Below, one piece after another: positions 7,485-17,367 of a stretch of 64,000 nucleotides of DNA. Numbering within the stretch: position 1 is the stretch's first letter; each line of letters opens with the position of its first letter. Location of the stretch: the IMG/VR virus record IMGVR_UViG_3300030380_006185, positions 92,274 through 156,273 of that record; one strand, written 5' to 3'. The notes under the pieces are model-generated. The model was not told where the DNA came from, did not search any database, and saw nothing but the letters and a program-made list of their open reading frames with translations. Origin of the DNA: a virus. The translations under genes were made by a program, and so were the position numbers.

Positions 7485-7724
7485 TTATTTTTGTGAAAAT
7501 CGAAAATATTTTCTTATTGTATCCTTAATATCCAACTCATTATTTTTCCAGTATTTTTCATCAAAAGAATCATAATCATCACCAGGTTGTGCTTCTAACC
7601 CCTTTTCATATGCTACTTGAAAATGAATTTTAAGAGCATTTGTTAATGAGGTATCTGGGAATTGGGTATCTTCATTTAATAGCTTATTTTCAGCTAAATA
7701 TTTTTTTAAGTCAAAGTTTTTCAT
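7485..7724 (-). CDS. Small protein with type B propeptide
   Basis: The 79-residue protein starts MKNFDLKKYLAENKLLNE, the type B leader with two potential L-x-E cleavage sites (LAE and LNE). The remaining 61 residues are charged and helical (LKIHFQVAYEKGLEAQPG, DIKDTIRKYFRF). No known family. Confidence 0.65.
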   Translation of the reverse strand: MKNFDLKKYLAENKLLNEDTQFPDTSLTNALKIHFQVAYEKGLEAQPGDDYDSFDEKYWKNNELDIKDTIRKYFRFSQK

Positions 7725-7730
7725 TTTATT

Positions 7731-7967
7731 TTATATATTGTTACTAATTTCTTTTAATTTTGAAATAATTGCTTTAATTTCTTTACTATAAAGTTGTATA
7801 TTTTCTTTTTCATCAAACATGTATTCTCTAACATTTGAATTTAAAATGTTATTTAACTGTTCAATAGATCGATCAAATGCATCTTTAAAGGTATTAGGTT
7901 TATTATAAAAGTTTTCATTTAATAGCTTATTTTCAGCTAAATATTTTTTTAAATTAAAGTTTTCCAT
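7731..7967 (-). CDS. Small protein with type B propeptide
   Basis: From ATG 7967 the 78-residue protein starts MENFNLKKYLAENKLLNE. The rest is helical (TFKDAFDRSIEQLNNILNS, SKEIKAIISKLKEISNNI). The ATG is preferred to an in-frame TTG three codons upstream because it matches the other leaders. Function unknown; likely a packaged internal protein by analogy. Confidence 0.65.
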   Translation of the reverse strand: MENFNLKKYLAENKLLNENFYNKPNTFKDAFDRSIEQLNNILNSNVREYMFDEKENIQLYSKEIKAIISKLKEISNNI

Positions 7968-7968
7968 T

Positions 7969-8520
7969 TTAATCAAATTTATAATATTTCTTTTTGTTCC
8001 TTATAGTACCTAATAATATGTTATTTATTACGTCTGTAACTGTTTTTAAACTTCTATCTAATTCCTCTTCAGATTGATCATTTTTTACTGCAGTCATAAA
8101 AACATCATCTAATGCTTTTACTATGGATTTTCTTAGTGGATTATATAATTCTACTGATACTCCAGATACATAATTTCGGTGCATTGGATTAGCTTCAATC
8201 TCATTCACTTCATTTAGTTCTCCTTCACTACGTAAATGTCCTACTACATATTCTTTATATCTTTCAATTATATCTAATATAGTAAAATTGTCTGGAAATT
8301 GGTTTGCTGTAGTTCTTTGTAACATTTCTTTATCAGTGTATCTGTTGGAATATTCAGGGTGTGCCTTGTCAAACCCATCCATTGAACCAAACTGAGCCTT
8401 CCATGATTTTCTTTTATATGCTTCTGATCCTTTATTTTCGGGGTCTTGGTTAGGATCATATTCATTTAAAGCATTATGTACTTCTTCTTTAATAAGTTGT
8501 TTTAGTTCTGATGGTTTCAT
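7969..8520 (-). CDS. Putative internal protein with type A propeptide
   Basis: The 183-residue protein starts MKPSELKQLIKEEVHNALNE, followed by a polar region and helical segments (FTILDIIERYKEYVVGHLRS, LRKSIVKALDDVFMTAVKND, LDRSLKTVTDVINNILL). Its ATG overlaps by one base the stop of the upstream gene. No known family. Confidence 0.65.
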   Translation of the reverse strand: MKPSELKQLIKEEVHNALNEYDPNQDPENKGSEAYKRKSWKAQFGSMDGFDKAHPEYSNRYTDKEMLQRTTANQFPDNFTILDIIERYKEYVVGHLRSEGELNEVNEIEANPMHRNYVSGVSVELYNPLRKSIVKALDDVFMTAVKNDQSEEELDRSLKTVTDVINNILLGTIRNKKKYYKFD

Positions 8521-8726
8521 TAATAGTATCCTCCTCTATATTTTAAAGTTTTTGCTATTGGCTCTAGTTTTGATGCTAAAGCAACTTTACCATCTTTAGA
8601 TAAAATATCACCTAAATCTTTTACTGCTTTAACAATTCCATCAATTTTTTCTAATTCTTCATCAAAATTTTCTTCTTTCACTAGCTTATTTTCAGCTAAG
8701 TATTTTTTTAAATTAAATTCTTTCAT
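8520..8726 (-). CDS. Small protein with type B propeptide
   Basis: The 68-residue protein starts MKEFNLKKYLAENKLVKEEN, a slightly diverged type B leader in which LNE is replaced by VKE. The rest (DGIVKAVKDLGDILSKDGKV, LASKLEPIAKTLKYRGG) is helical and amphipathic. Function unknown. Confidence 0.65.
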   Translation of the reverse strand: MKEFNLKKYLAENKLVKEENFDEELEKIDGIVKAVKDLGDILSKDGKVALASKLEPIAKTLKYRGGYY

Positions 8727-8737
8727 TTTAATTAAAT

Positions 8738-9013
8738 TTACATTTTATATATTGTTGGCAAGTCATTTTTTGATACAGTATCACCTAATTCAATTACCCA
8801 ATAAGCACTTTCTGGTAGACCCATTTCTTTTCCAATAACCGCTCGTATTTCTTCTAAAGTTGCTTCTCTGGTAAGTTCAAGAAAATCTCCATAGGATTCA
8901 TAACGATCTATACTATATTTTAGTACTCTGTATATTCCAGGTTTGAAGATTTCTGTTTCCTCATTTAATAGCTTATTTTCAGCTAAGTATTTTTTTAAAT
9001 TAAATTCTTTCAT
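8738..9013 (-). CDS. Small protein with type B propeptide
   Basis: The 91-residue protein starts MKEFNLKKYLAENKLLNEET. The following 70 residues have an alternating strand-helix pattern (GIYRVLKYSIDRYESYGDFL, LTREATLEEIRAVIG). The start overlaps the stop of the upstream gene by 4 bases. Function unknown. Confidence 0.65.
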   Translation of the reverse strand: MKEFNLKKYLAENKLLNEETEIFKPGIYRVLKYSIDRYESYGDFLELTREATLEEIRAVIGKEMGLPESAYWVIELGDTVSKNDLPTIYKM

Positions 9014-9963
9014 AATCCTGCTCTTTTTTGCATTAAATATAGATCTAAATCAAATTCTATACCTTCTTTTAATGACGCCTTTTTAATTAATAGTTTTTGT
9101 CTTTGATCAGGTGAAATACCTGTTACAACTAGTTTATATTTTCTTTTACCATCTACCTCAACTGGTTCAGTTTTATAATTTGCAGATGGAACATCTCCAA
9201 TTTCTTTTTGAAATTGTTTTCTAATTTTTTCTACTTTATCTAAAGAATCAGCCATAGCAGAAAGTGGTGGAACAACTTTTTTTTCAGGTTTTTTAATTAC
9301 CTCACCTGCATCGTCTGTTTTTTCAACATCAACAATTTCATACTCTAAACCTGAGTTATCCATTATTGTTTTCATTACTTTTTGAAGGTATGGTTTTGGT
9401 TTGTAAGGGCTGTTTTCTAATGGGAAAATAATTTTACCATCTTTTACATTAAAATGAACATCTTTTTCTAATCTACCAGCATACTTTTTTAAGTTAGCTG
9501 GTGTTTTTAATGGGAAATAATTTTTACCATATCTACCAATAAAATCTTTTGGGAGTTGTTTTCCCTCTAATGTATATAAATAATCTTCTATTTCACCTTC
9601 ATTTCCTGCAGTTTGCCATTCTTCAAATCCTGCTTTTGCTTGCTCCATTGCTTTTTCATAATCTTCGGGAGCTCGTTTTTTGATATCAATAAGTTTAAAC
9701 CCTTTTGCATCATTAGATCTTTCTGTCCAATCATTCCAAGCTGCTCTTGTTTTTTGAGCAGGAACAGAAGGTCCAAATGCTTTTTGTATAGCTTTTGGGT
9801 CACGTAGGTTTTGAGCATAGATACCATAGTTGTCTATATTATCTAAAGCGTCTAATGCAGCTGGTATATCTGTAGGTTGGATAGCAAGGTCGTATTGAAC
9901 CTTAAGTTGCTTCATTCCATCTTCTTCACCCTCTACCTCTCTTAAAATATCTGTTAATTTCAT
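9010..9963 (-). CDS. Large member of the putative internal-protein cluster
   Basis: The 317-residue protein starts MKLTDILREVEGEEDGMKQL, a different short leader that still ends in an acidic stretch. The body is Lys/Glu/Pro-rich with an Ala-rich helical part (IPAALDALDNIDNYGIY, AMEQAKAGFEEW) and a basic strand-rich C-terminus (KRKYKLVVTGISPDQRQKLL). It lies between two type B genes with 4-base overlaps on both sides, so it is expressed with them. It could be a larger core or packaged protein. No family recognised. Confidence 0.6.
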   Translation of the reverse strand: MKLTDILREVEGEEDGMKQLKVQYDLAIQPTDIPAALDALDNIDNYGIYAQNLRDPKAIQKAFGPSVPAQKTRAAWNDWTERSNDAKGFKLIDIKKRAPEDYEKAMEQAKAGFEEWQTAGNEGEIEDYLYTLEGKQLPKDFIGRYGKNYFPLKTPANLKKYAGRLEKDVHFNVKDGKIIFPLENSPYKPKPYLQKVMKTIMDNSGLEYEIVDVEKTDDAGEVIKKPEKKVVPPLSAMADSLDKVEKIRKQFQKEIGDVPSANYKTEPVEVDGKRKYKLVVTGISPDQRQKLLIKKASLKEGIEFDLDLYLMQKRAGL

Positions 9964-10223
9964 ATTTGGGCAATAGTTGGGTGTGGCCTATAATCAGGGT
10001 ATTTTTCTTTAAAATGAGTTTTTAAATGATGAGCTATTGCTAAATATGCGTTTTCTGCTTTTTCTGCTGTACGAATATCGTCTGATTTAAGAGCAAGAAT
10101 AGCATTTGAAAATTTTGCTTGAGCTATTGCTAAGTTTTCTGCTGCTCTACTTTCAAATTGGCCTATATACTGTTCCTCAAGTTTATTTTCAGCTAAATAT
10201 TTTTTTAGATTAAAATTGTCCAT
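9960..10223 (-). CDS. First gene of propeptide cluster, type B leader
   Basis: The 87-residue protein starts MDNFNLKKYLAENKLEEQYI, then is helical and Ala-rich (AAENLAIAQAKFSNAILAL, AENAYLAIAHHLKTHFKE). It is the promoter-proximal gene: a late-type motif lies 12 bases upstream, just after the terminator of the chaperonin operon. This placement suggests late expression of the whole 10223-5393 cluster. Confidence 0.65.
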   Translation of the reverse strand: MDNFNLKKYLAENKLEEQYIGQFESRAAENLAIAQAKFSNAILALKSDDIRTAEKAENAYLAIAHHLKTHFKEKYPDYRPHPTIAQI

Positions 10224-10235
10224 TTGATTATTTTG

Positions 10236-10245
10236 TTATAAATAT
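10236..10245 (-). promoter_or_regulatory. Late-type motif ATATTTATAA before propeptide cluster
   Basis: Coding-strand ATATTTATAA ends 12 bases before the ATG at 10223, immediately after the terminator at 10254-10277. The order terminator then motif fits a new transcription unit starting here. Confidence 0.6.
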
Positions 10246-10253
10246 ATAAAAAA

Positions 10254-10277
10254 GGGGACCAATTACATTGGATCCCC
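10254..10277 (-). terminator. Rho-independent terminator of chaperonin operon
   Basis: Minus-strand GGGGATCCAAT-GTA-ATTGGTCCCC forms a strong GC-clamped stem with one bulged base, followed by TTTTTT. The stop codon of the 10263-10526 gene lies inside the hairpin. Confidence 0.8.
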
Positions 10278-10526
10278 GTAAATATTATATCTTTTAGTTG
10301 GTTCAGGAAGTATTTCCTCTTCTTCACTTCTTATAGCAAATAATTTACTATCTAAAGGTGCTAAACGAAATTCAACTTTTTCTTGGTTTTTATCAAACCA
10401 TGCTTCTAAAGCATCAGTTATTGATTCATGAATTATTTCTTTTTCATCATTAACAAGTACCCACCTGTCTCCAGGTGGTACTCGTGTTGCAATTAATTCA
10501 TTTATTTCTACTACTTGTGTTTCCAT
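10263..10526 (-). CDS. Small protein after GroEL, unknown
   Basis: The 87-residue protein (ELIATRVPPGDRWVLVNDEK, then ESITDALEAWFDKNQEKVEF) ends with an acidic-Pro stretch (SEEEEILPEPTKRY). No family recognised. It starts one base after the GroEL stop and ends within the terminator hairpin, so it is the last gene of the chaperonin operon. Confidence 0.6.
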   Translation of the reverse strand: METQVVEINELIATRVPPGDRWVLVNDEKEIIHESITDALEAWFDKNQEKVEFRLAPLDSKLFAIRSEEEEILPEPTKRYNIYGDPM

Positions 10527-10527
10527 A

Positions 10528-12462
<1,935 letters not shown>

Positions 12463-12466
<4 letters not shown>

Positions 12467-12819
12467 AATTCTACTTTGTTTAATAATGTTTCTAATCCGT
12501 TTCTTACTTCTTCCCAAGAACTAATATAGTCTTGGATTGAACTATATTCTCCTGGGTTGTTGTAAAATTTTTCTTTTGCTATTCTGTTTAAGGCATTTCT
12601 AAAACTTGAATAATAACCTACAGTTTTTTCAACTTCTTTACCTGTTGCTTTTCTTCCAGCAAACCCACGAGTAGAAATTGATTTTTCTATCACAGTAAAG
12701 TTTGTTGCATCTTTAGAAATATAAAAGGGTTCCATTAGTGGATCTTTTATAATACAATAAGATAAATTTTGTGTTTGTGTGTCTTTTGAGGGACGTCCTC
12801 TTTTTGTAGTTTTTGGCAT
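12463..12819 (-). CDS. Basic phage protein with AT-hook-like N-terminus
   Basis: The 118-residue protein starts PKTTKRGRPSKDTQ, containing RGRPSK, a core AT-hook pattern for minor-groove binding. It continues with YCIIKDPLMEPFYISKDATN and helical segments (FRNALNRIAKEKFY, VRNGLETLLNKVEL). It is the first gene of the chaperonin operon. It may bind DNA, but the function is unknown. Confidence 0.6.
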
Positions 12820-12863
12820 AACTAAATTTAAATTTGTTCGTATAAATGTACAAATAAAATTGC

Positions 12864-13379
12864 GCTAGAGCACGCTTTTTTTAATAAAACTTACTTAATT
12901 TTAATTGATTTTGGTTTTGAACTTTCAGCTAAAGGAATAAATACTTCAAGCAATCCATTTTCTAGTTTAGCTTCTGTTTGAGCTAAATCAAATTTGGGAG
13001 CTATTTTATACCCTAGGTTAAAAGATTTTTTAGACAAACCATGATAAATTGTTCCTTCAGGAACGTTTTCATTTTTGTCATTTTTTTCATAACTAATTTT
13101 TAATACATCATCTTCAATATCTATTATAATATCTTTCTTAGTTAAACCAGTACAAGCAATCTCAAAATTGAGGCCTTTACTATTATAAAAAATATTTAGT
13201 GGATGTGGTTGTTTGGAATTTAATGCAGGTGCAAATTGGTCTTGCGCATTAAAAAAATTGCGGAATAAAATATCGAAAGGACTATGTTGCCTTTCATAAA
13301 ATTCTAATGTACTCATATCATTAATTATTGTGAGCGCCTTAGCTGCTCGGGTTTATAAAAACATAACTTGTGCTCTAGC
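12864..13379. repeat. 10-bp inverted repeats flanking hsp20
   Basis: GCTAGAGCAC at 12864-12873 and its exact reverse complement GTGCTCTAGC at 13370-13379 lie in the two intergenic gaps on either side of the hsp20 gene, about 500 bases apart. Chance is possible, but the placement symmetric around a single gene suggests a cassette boundary or regulatory sites. Confidence 0.4.
12891..13316 (-). CDS. Small heat shock protein Hsp20 (alpha-crystallin family)
   Basis: The 141-residue protein has the alpha-crystallin domain: NFEIACTGLTKKDIIIDIED, DVLKISYEKNDKNE, the A-x-x-x-n-GxL motif AKLENGLLEVFIPL, and a C-terminal I-K-I motif (SIKIK) that docks between subunits. The N-terminal region (SPFDILFRNFFN) resembles IbpA. 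It would hold unfolded proteins for GroEL/ES and Hsp70. It is a single-gene unit between two gaps that carry inverted repeats. Confidence 0.88.
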   Translation of the reverse strand: MSTLEFYERQHSPFDILFRNFFNAQDQFAPALNSKQPHPLNIFYNSKGLNFEIACTGLTKKDIIIDIEDDVLKISYEKNDKNENVPEGTIYHGLSKKSFNLGYKIAPKFDLAQTEAKLENGLLEVFIPLAESSKPKSIKIK

Positions 13380-13403
13380 TACAATGTTATTTGTTAATAC
13401 ATA

Positions 13404-14138
13404 TTAAAAAGCACTTTCTTCTTTACGAATCATGTAATAAGTGCTTGTGGTATTTTCAGATTTAAATTCTAATTTAAGTAAACCTTGATAACTTAAACAT
13501 AAAGTTCCTTCCTCTAGATCTTTATTTACATTTAAAATAGTTTTAAACATATCTGAATTAAAAGGAATGCTTACATCTGCTTGTCTTATTTCTCCTGTTA
13601 GATTATAAGTAATTTTATTGTTATGACCTTGTTCATCTCCAAAAGTAACTACACATAAATCATCTCCATCTAAATCTGTATCTGGGGATATAGTCATGTT
13701 TCCTATACCCGCTAAAGCAGATTTTGCTTTAACTAAATTATCTACTTGTTCTTTTTCAAGTGGTAAAACCATATCCCATTTAGGTTCATCTACTGTACCT
13801 GGTTTGGCTATAAGTAAAGGATCAGATAAAGCATATGTTAAATTAAAATCACTATCAGCTAAAAACATTTTAGTGTAAACAGCTTTTGTTTTTTCAAAAT
13901 TAATTAAAAGATCACCTGAAGTTATATTTACTAAACTAAGTAGTTTTTTAGTGTCAAAAATAGCTAAATTACTATCTTCAACATTTATATCAGTATGAGT
14001 AACATTTCCTATTACTTCTTTATTTATAGACATAAAGTCTATATTTAATTTTTTATCTTGTATATTCCATTTAACAGACTCTATCTCACCAAGATAATAT
14101 TTGTTTATAACACTTTGTAAAACTAATTTATTAACCAT
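13404..14138 (-). CDS. 45: Sliding clamp (T4 gp45-like)
   Basis: The 244-residue protein has the length and fold pattern of T4 gp45 (228 residues), with alternating strands, FDTKKLLSLVNITSGDLLI and PKWDMVLPLEKEQVDNLVKA near the domain joint. It would form a trimeric ring that tethers the polymerase and, in T4, also activates late transcription. It follows the C-terminal polymerase fragment downstream in the map and is loaded by gp44/62 encoded at 3.7-5.3 kb. Confidence 0.85.
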   Translation of the reverse strand: MVNKLVLQSVINKYYLGEIESVKWNIQDKKLNIDFMSINKEVIGNVTHTDINVEDSNLAIFDTKKLLSLVNITSGDLLINFEKTKAVYTKMFLADSDFNLTYALSDPLLIAKPGTVDEPKWDMVLPLEKEQVDNLVKAKSALAGIGNMTISPDTDLDGDDLCVVTFGDEQGHNNKITYNLTGEIRQADVSIPFNSDMFKTILNVNKDLEEGTLCLSYQGLLKLEFKSENTTSTYYMIRKEESAF

Positions 14139-14170
14139 ATTTTAAATATAATAATTTTTTATTAAATAAC

Positions 14171-15103
14171 CTAACTAAAATTGAAAAACTTGTCTTTATA
14201 TGGATTTAAATTTAATGACCAACCTAAATCATCATAAAAACCCTCTAACTTATTTAGTAATATAGCATCAAATATTTTTTGTCTATCAGCATATTTTTCC
14301 ATAAACTCCTCTATTTTAGGTGGTAAATCAAAATCTAAAAACCCTAATGTATCTATCTGGTATGGGTTTGGTTTTAGGTAAATGAATTTAATTTTATCAC
14401 CTTGTGCTATATAAGAATGTTTAGTGTTTAATTTCCAAAATCTAATTAAATCGTTATATACAGCAGCAGCTTTAGCACTTACAGGGGCACCTTTAATCAT
14501 TTGGGTAAACATTTCACCTGCTTTAGGTTTACGACCCATATACTTGTTTAATGTTTTTACTCCTGTTGGGTTGCCTAATTTAACTAAAGGGATATCTCCA
14601 TTTAAGATTTGGTTTTTGAATTCTTTAACTTTTTGATCTACATCAGTTTGTGTAGAACCCTTCAAAACATCAATTAAAATATCTTTAAAAAACTTACCTA
14701 ATACAGGTGGAAAATTTGCTTTTTTAAACTCAAGACCTTTTATATCAAGTGACTCTTTTACTATACCTTCTTGTTTAGTAATCCATTGAGCATATCTTCT
14801 AGTTTTTCTAAAATAAGCTGATCTGATTACACATTCAGTCTTCATTTCAAGTCTATGAGTAGGGACATTAAAACATTCTTTAGCTAGTGTATTATAAGAA
14901 TCTGTGATAATATCTTGATATTTAAGGGCTACCTTTTCAAGTTTTTCATCCTTATCTTCATCAGACATTTTATCAAAATCAGGATAGAAGTGTTTTAGGA
15001 TAGGTTCAGCATGAAAGTAGTTGCTATCTGTGTCTACATAAGCACAGTAGTTTACATCACCTTCATCACAAATCATCCACGGTACGTCTTCTATATGCTT
15101 CAT
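14171..15103 (-). CDS. 43B: Family B DNA polymerase, C-terminal fragment (gp43B)
   Basis: From ATG 15103 this 310-residue product carries polymerase motif C, YVDTDS, near its start, then palm and thumb sequence (MKTECVIRSAYFRKTRRYAQ, GDKIKFIYLKPNPY). Motifs A and B are in the separate upstream gene 15368-17143. The two lengths add to about 901 residues, matching full T4 gp43 (898). The split lies between motif B and motif C, inside the palm. An active enzyme would need the two chains to associate. The ATG is chosen over a TTG at 15121. Confidence 0.85.
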   Translation of the reverse strand: MKHIEDVPWMICDEGDVNYCAYVDTDSNYFHAEPILKHFYPDFDKMSDEDKDEKLEKVALKYQDIITDSYNTLAKECFNVPTHRLEMKTECVIRSAYFRKTRRYAQWITKQEGIVKESLDIKGLEFKKANFPPVLGKFFKDILIDVLKGSTQTDVDQKVKEFKNQILNGDIPLVKLGNPTGVKTLNKYMGRKPKAGEMFTQMIKGAPVSAKAAAVYNDLIRFWKLNTKHSYIAQGDKIKFIYLKPNPYQIDTLGFLDFDLPPKIEEFMEKYADRQKIFDAILLNKLEGFYDDLGWSLNLNPYKDKFFNFS

Positions 15104-15104
15104 T

Positions 15105-15368
15105 TTAAAATCTTTGATCAATTCCAGGTGCTACCATTTTACCACTTGGTTTTTCTCCTTTTGAGGTAAGCACTTCATGAGGTGGAACTACTTCTATTTT
15201 AACACCTTGTATTTTACATTTGCCTCCTTGTTTAAGGAATTTTTTAAATAATATTTCTTGTTTTTCTGTCCAAGATTCACTTCTTTTTATTATAGTTTGT
15301 TTATCTACTATAACATTATCAAATTTAACTTGAACATTTTTTCTTATTGATTGTGGGGAAAGTGCCAT
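15105..15368 (-). CDS. Unknown 87-residue ORF inserted between the two polymerase genes
   Basis: This ORF fills the gap between the polymerase halves. It starts at TAATG overlapping the gp43A stop and ends one base before the gp43B ATG, so all three are translationally coupled. The sequence (VKFDNVIVDKQTIIKRSESW, TEKQEILFKKFLKQGGKCK) is basic and shows no homing endonuclease or polymerase motif. It could be an accessory protein, an assembly factor for the split enzyme, or remnant of the element that caused the split. Confidence 0.6.
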   Translation of the reverse strand: MALSPQSIRKNVQVKFDNVIVDKQTIIKRSESWTEKQEILFKKFLKQGGKCKIQGVKIEVVPPHEVLTSKGEKPSGKMVAPGIDQRF

Positions 15369-17143
15369 TATATTTCTGTTTTCATTAGTTTATTAATATG
15401 TCTATTTGCTGCTAAAGCTGATTCCTGAATGATTCTCCATCCACTTAATGTAATTGCTTCGCTCAATATTGCTTCATTCATCGCGTATCTAAATGTAGGT
15501 AAGGCAGTTGCACCATACAAACTATTCAGCAAAATTTTCATTGTATATTGCTTTAAATGAAACGAAGCACCTAATTCAGAATTACCTGATTTATATGCTT
15601 TTTTCATAGCATTTTTATATTTTACCCTTTCATCAAACCATTTATTCAAAATAATTGAAAGTACTGATTGTTTATCTGTTCTAAAAAATGTACCATTTGC
15701 AGAAACAGCCATTTCCATATCCTCAATTAAGTTAATTAAATTACCTACTTCAATTTGAGTGCGTTTACCTTTAGCATTTTCAATAGTAAGTTCTTCTTGT
15801 GGGTCTTTTTTCTTTAAATCATTTAAACCTAAATAGTTATTTCTAGAAGGGGAATAATATGTTGATTTTGTCTCCTTATCAGTAACCATATAAGGTCTAT
15901 ATTTTAGGTTTTCAGGTAAAGTTTGACTTATAATTCTACCTACCATTGTTTCTTTACCTATATTTAAAGACATAATAATACAAGGATATAGTGAAGTTAA
16001 ATCTTCATCAAACATATATTTGTATACACCTGCTTTAGGACAAAACAGATAACCACCTGCATATCCTTTTTTCTTTTTAGGGTTTGGTTCTTTTCTAGGT
16101 GGTATTATACCTTCAGATAATAGATAAGCTGAAATGGCTCCATCTTGTGTAACTGTATTGTGGTATACTTCTCCATAGTTGTGTTTTCCTTTATGGGATA
16201 AGTTTTTAGTTAATGCTAGATATTCTAATTTTTTGTCTAATTCAACTAAAATTTCAACATCACGAAAGTTATATTCTATAAATGTTTCAATATCTTCTTC
16301 AAATAGTCTATCTAAAGAACCATTATATTCTATTTTATTTAAACCAGCATACTTTTCACCTAATGCATCTAACTTCCAACTTGGTTCATCTTCCCAACTA
16401 TATTTTTTATGTAAACGCATATAATCAAGTGACTCAACCCCCGCTATCTCTATTGGTTGGTTTGAATCATATATCTCATTTGTTTTAAAACTACGTTTTT
16501 CTTTTACTTTTAAAATAGGAGATAAATACTCAACCATTTCTTCACCTAGTACATTTTTAATTCTATAGTACAAGTAAGGAATATCAAAATAATCACTATT
16601 ATAACCTACAAGGATATCTGGGTCTAGTTCTCTCATGTAAGTGAGGAATTTAGATAGTAATACTTCTTCATTGTAAACAGGGATTATTTCTTTATTCCCA
16701 TTTACTGTTGGTTGGATTTGTTGTTTTGGATCAAGAATAATGATTTTCCATTCATCTTCTTGTTTAAAATACCAAGCAATTGAAGTAACCTTTTTAGGTG
16801 CAGATTGAATATATTCAGGAGTTAAAGCATCTCCCATTTCAATCTCAATATCAAAAAATATCTCTTTATGAGTAGTTGAAGGTTCATCATTAATTCCATA
16901 CTTATCAATTAAGAAATTTTGATAAGGTGACATATCATGAAAATGAAGACCTGGTGTGTCTCTTTTCCATTTATATATCTTTTTTAATGGTTCACCATTT
17001 AGACCTTTGTACTTTGCTTCACTTTCACTACATTCAACATAAGCAGGAGAGGACCATTCACTAGTTGAATAGCCCTCATCAGTCCATAGGTGGATTAAAT
17101 ATTTATTATAACTTTTATATTCAGCAAAACACTTTTTGTACAT
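15368..17143 (-). CDS. 43A: Family B DNA polymerase, N-terminal fragment (gp43A)
   Basis: The 591-residue product contains the 3'-5' exonuclease motifs (Exo I FFDIEIE, Exo II GYNSDYFDIPYL, Exo III EYNFRDVEIL), polymerase motif A EDLTSLYPCIIMSLN and motif B KILLNSLYG, and then ends about 45 residues later. Motif C is in the next gene but one. It is the replicative polymerase with proofreading. Split gene 43 has been described in some T4-related Aeromonas phages; the exact break point should be compared. It starts 4 bases after a small Lys-rich gene. Confidence 0.9.
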   Translation of the reverse strand: MYKKCFAEYKSYNKYLIHLWTDEGYSTSEWSSPAYVECSESEAKYKGLNGEPLKKIYKWKRDTPGLHFHDMSPYQNFLIDKYGINDEPSTTHKEIFFDIEIEMGDALTPEYIQSAPKKVTSIAWYFKQEDEWKIIILDPKQQIQPTVNGNKEIIPVYNEEVLLSKFLTYMRELDPDILVGYNSDYFDIPYLYYRIKNVLGEEMVEYLSPILKVKEKRSFKTNEIYDSNQPIEIAGVESLDYMRLHKKYSWEDEPSWKLDALGEKYAGLNKIEYNGSLDRLFEEDIETFIEYNFRDVEILVELDKKLEYLALTKNLSHKGKHNYGEVYHNTVTQDGAISAYLLSEGIIPPRKEPNPKKKKGYAGGYLFCPKAGVYKYMFDEDLTSLYPCIIMSLNIGKETMVGRIISQTLPENLKYRPYMVTDKETKSTYYSPSRNNYLGLNDLKKKDPQEELTIENAKGKRTQIEVGNLINLIEDMEMAVSANGTFFRTDKQSVLSIILNKWFDERVKYKNAMKKAYKSGNSELGASFHLKQYTMKILLNSLYGATALPTFRYAMNEAILSEAITLSGWRIIQESALAANRHINKLMKTEI

Positions 17144-17146
17144 ATT

Positions 17147-17362
17147 CTACTTACTTGAGGTAGATTTCTTTTTAGTAGTTGTTTTCTTTGTTGTTGATTT
17201 TGTATTTAAAGATGGTTCTTTAATCAATTCAATTTCTTTATCTAAACTATCAACAATCCCTATTAAAGTACTATGTGGTATTCTAGATATTACAGTTCTT
17301 GGAATATTATTCAAATGTGTTCTTAAACTATTTGATAGTTGTTTTAAATTTTCTTTATTCAT
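17147..17362 (-). CDS. Small protein with Lys/Thr-rich tail
   Basis: The 71-residue protein has a helical first half (ENLKQLSNSLRTHLNNIPRT) and a low-complexity basic tail (TKSTTKKTTTKKKSTSSK) likely to bind nucleic acid. It is directly upstream of gp43A and probably co-expressed. No family recognised. Confidence 0.55.
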   Translation of the reverse strand: MNKENLKQLSNSLRTHLNNIPRTVISRIPHSTLIGIVDSLDKEIELIKEPSLNTKSTTKKTTTKKKSTSSK

Positions 17363-17367
17363 TATTT

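Noticed and set aside
8274-8465. 63-residue frame in the propeptide cluster
   Set aside because: Lies inside the 7969-8520 gene, which has the shared leader.
12858-12880. GC-rich hairpin after hsp20
   Set aside because: Only a three-base GC stem with mismatches; too weak to call a terminator.
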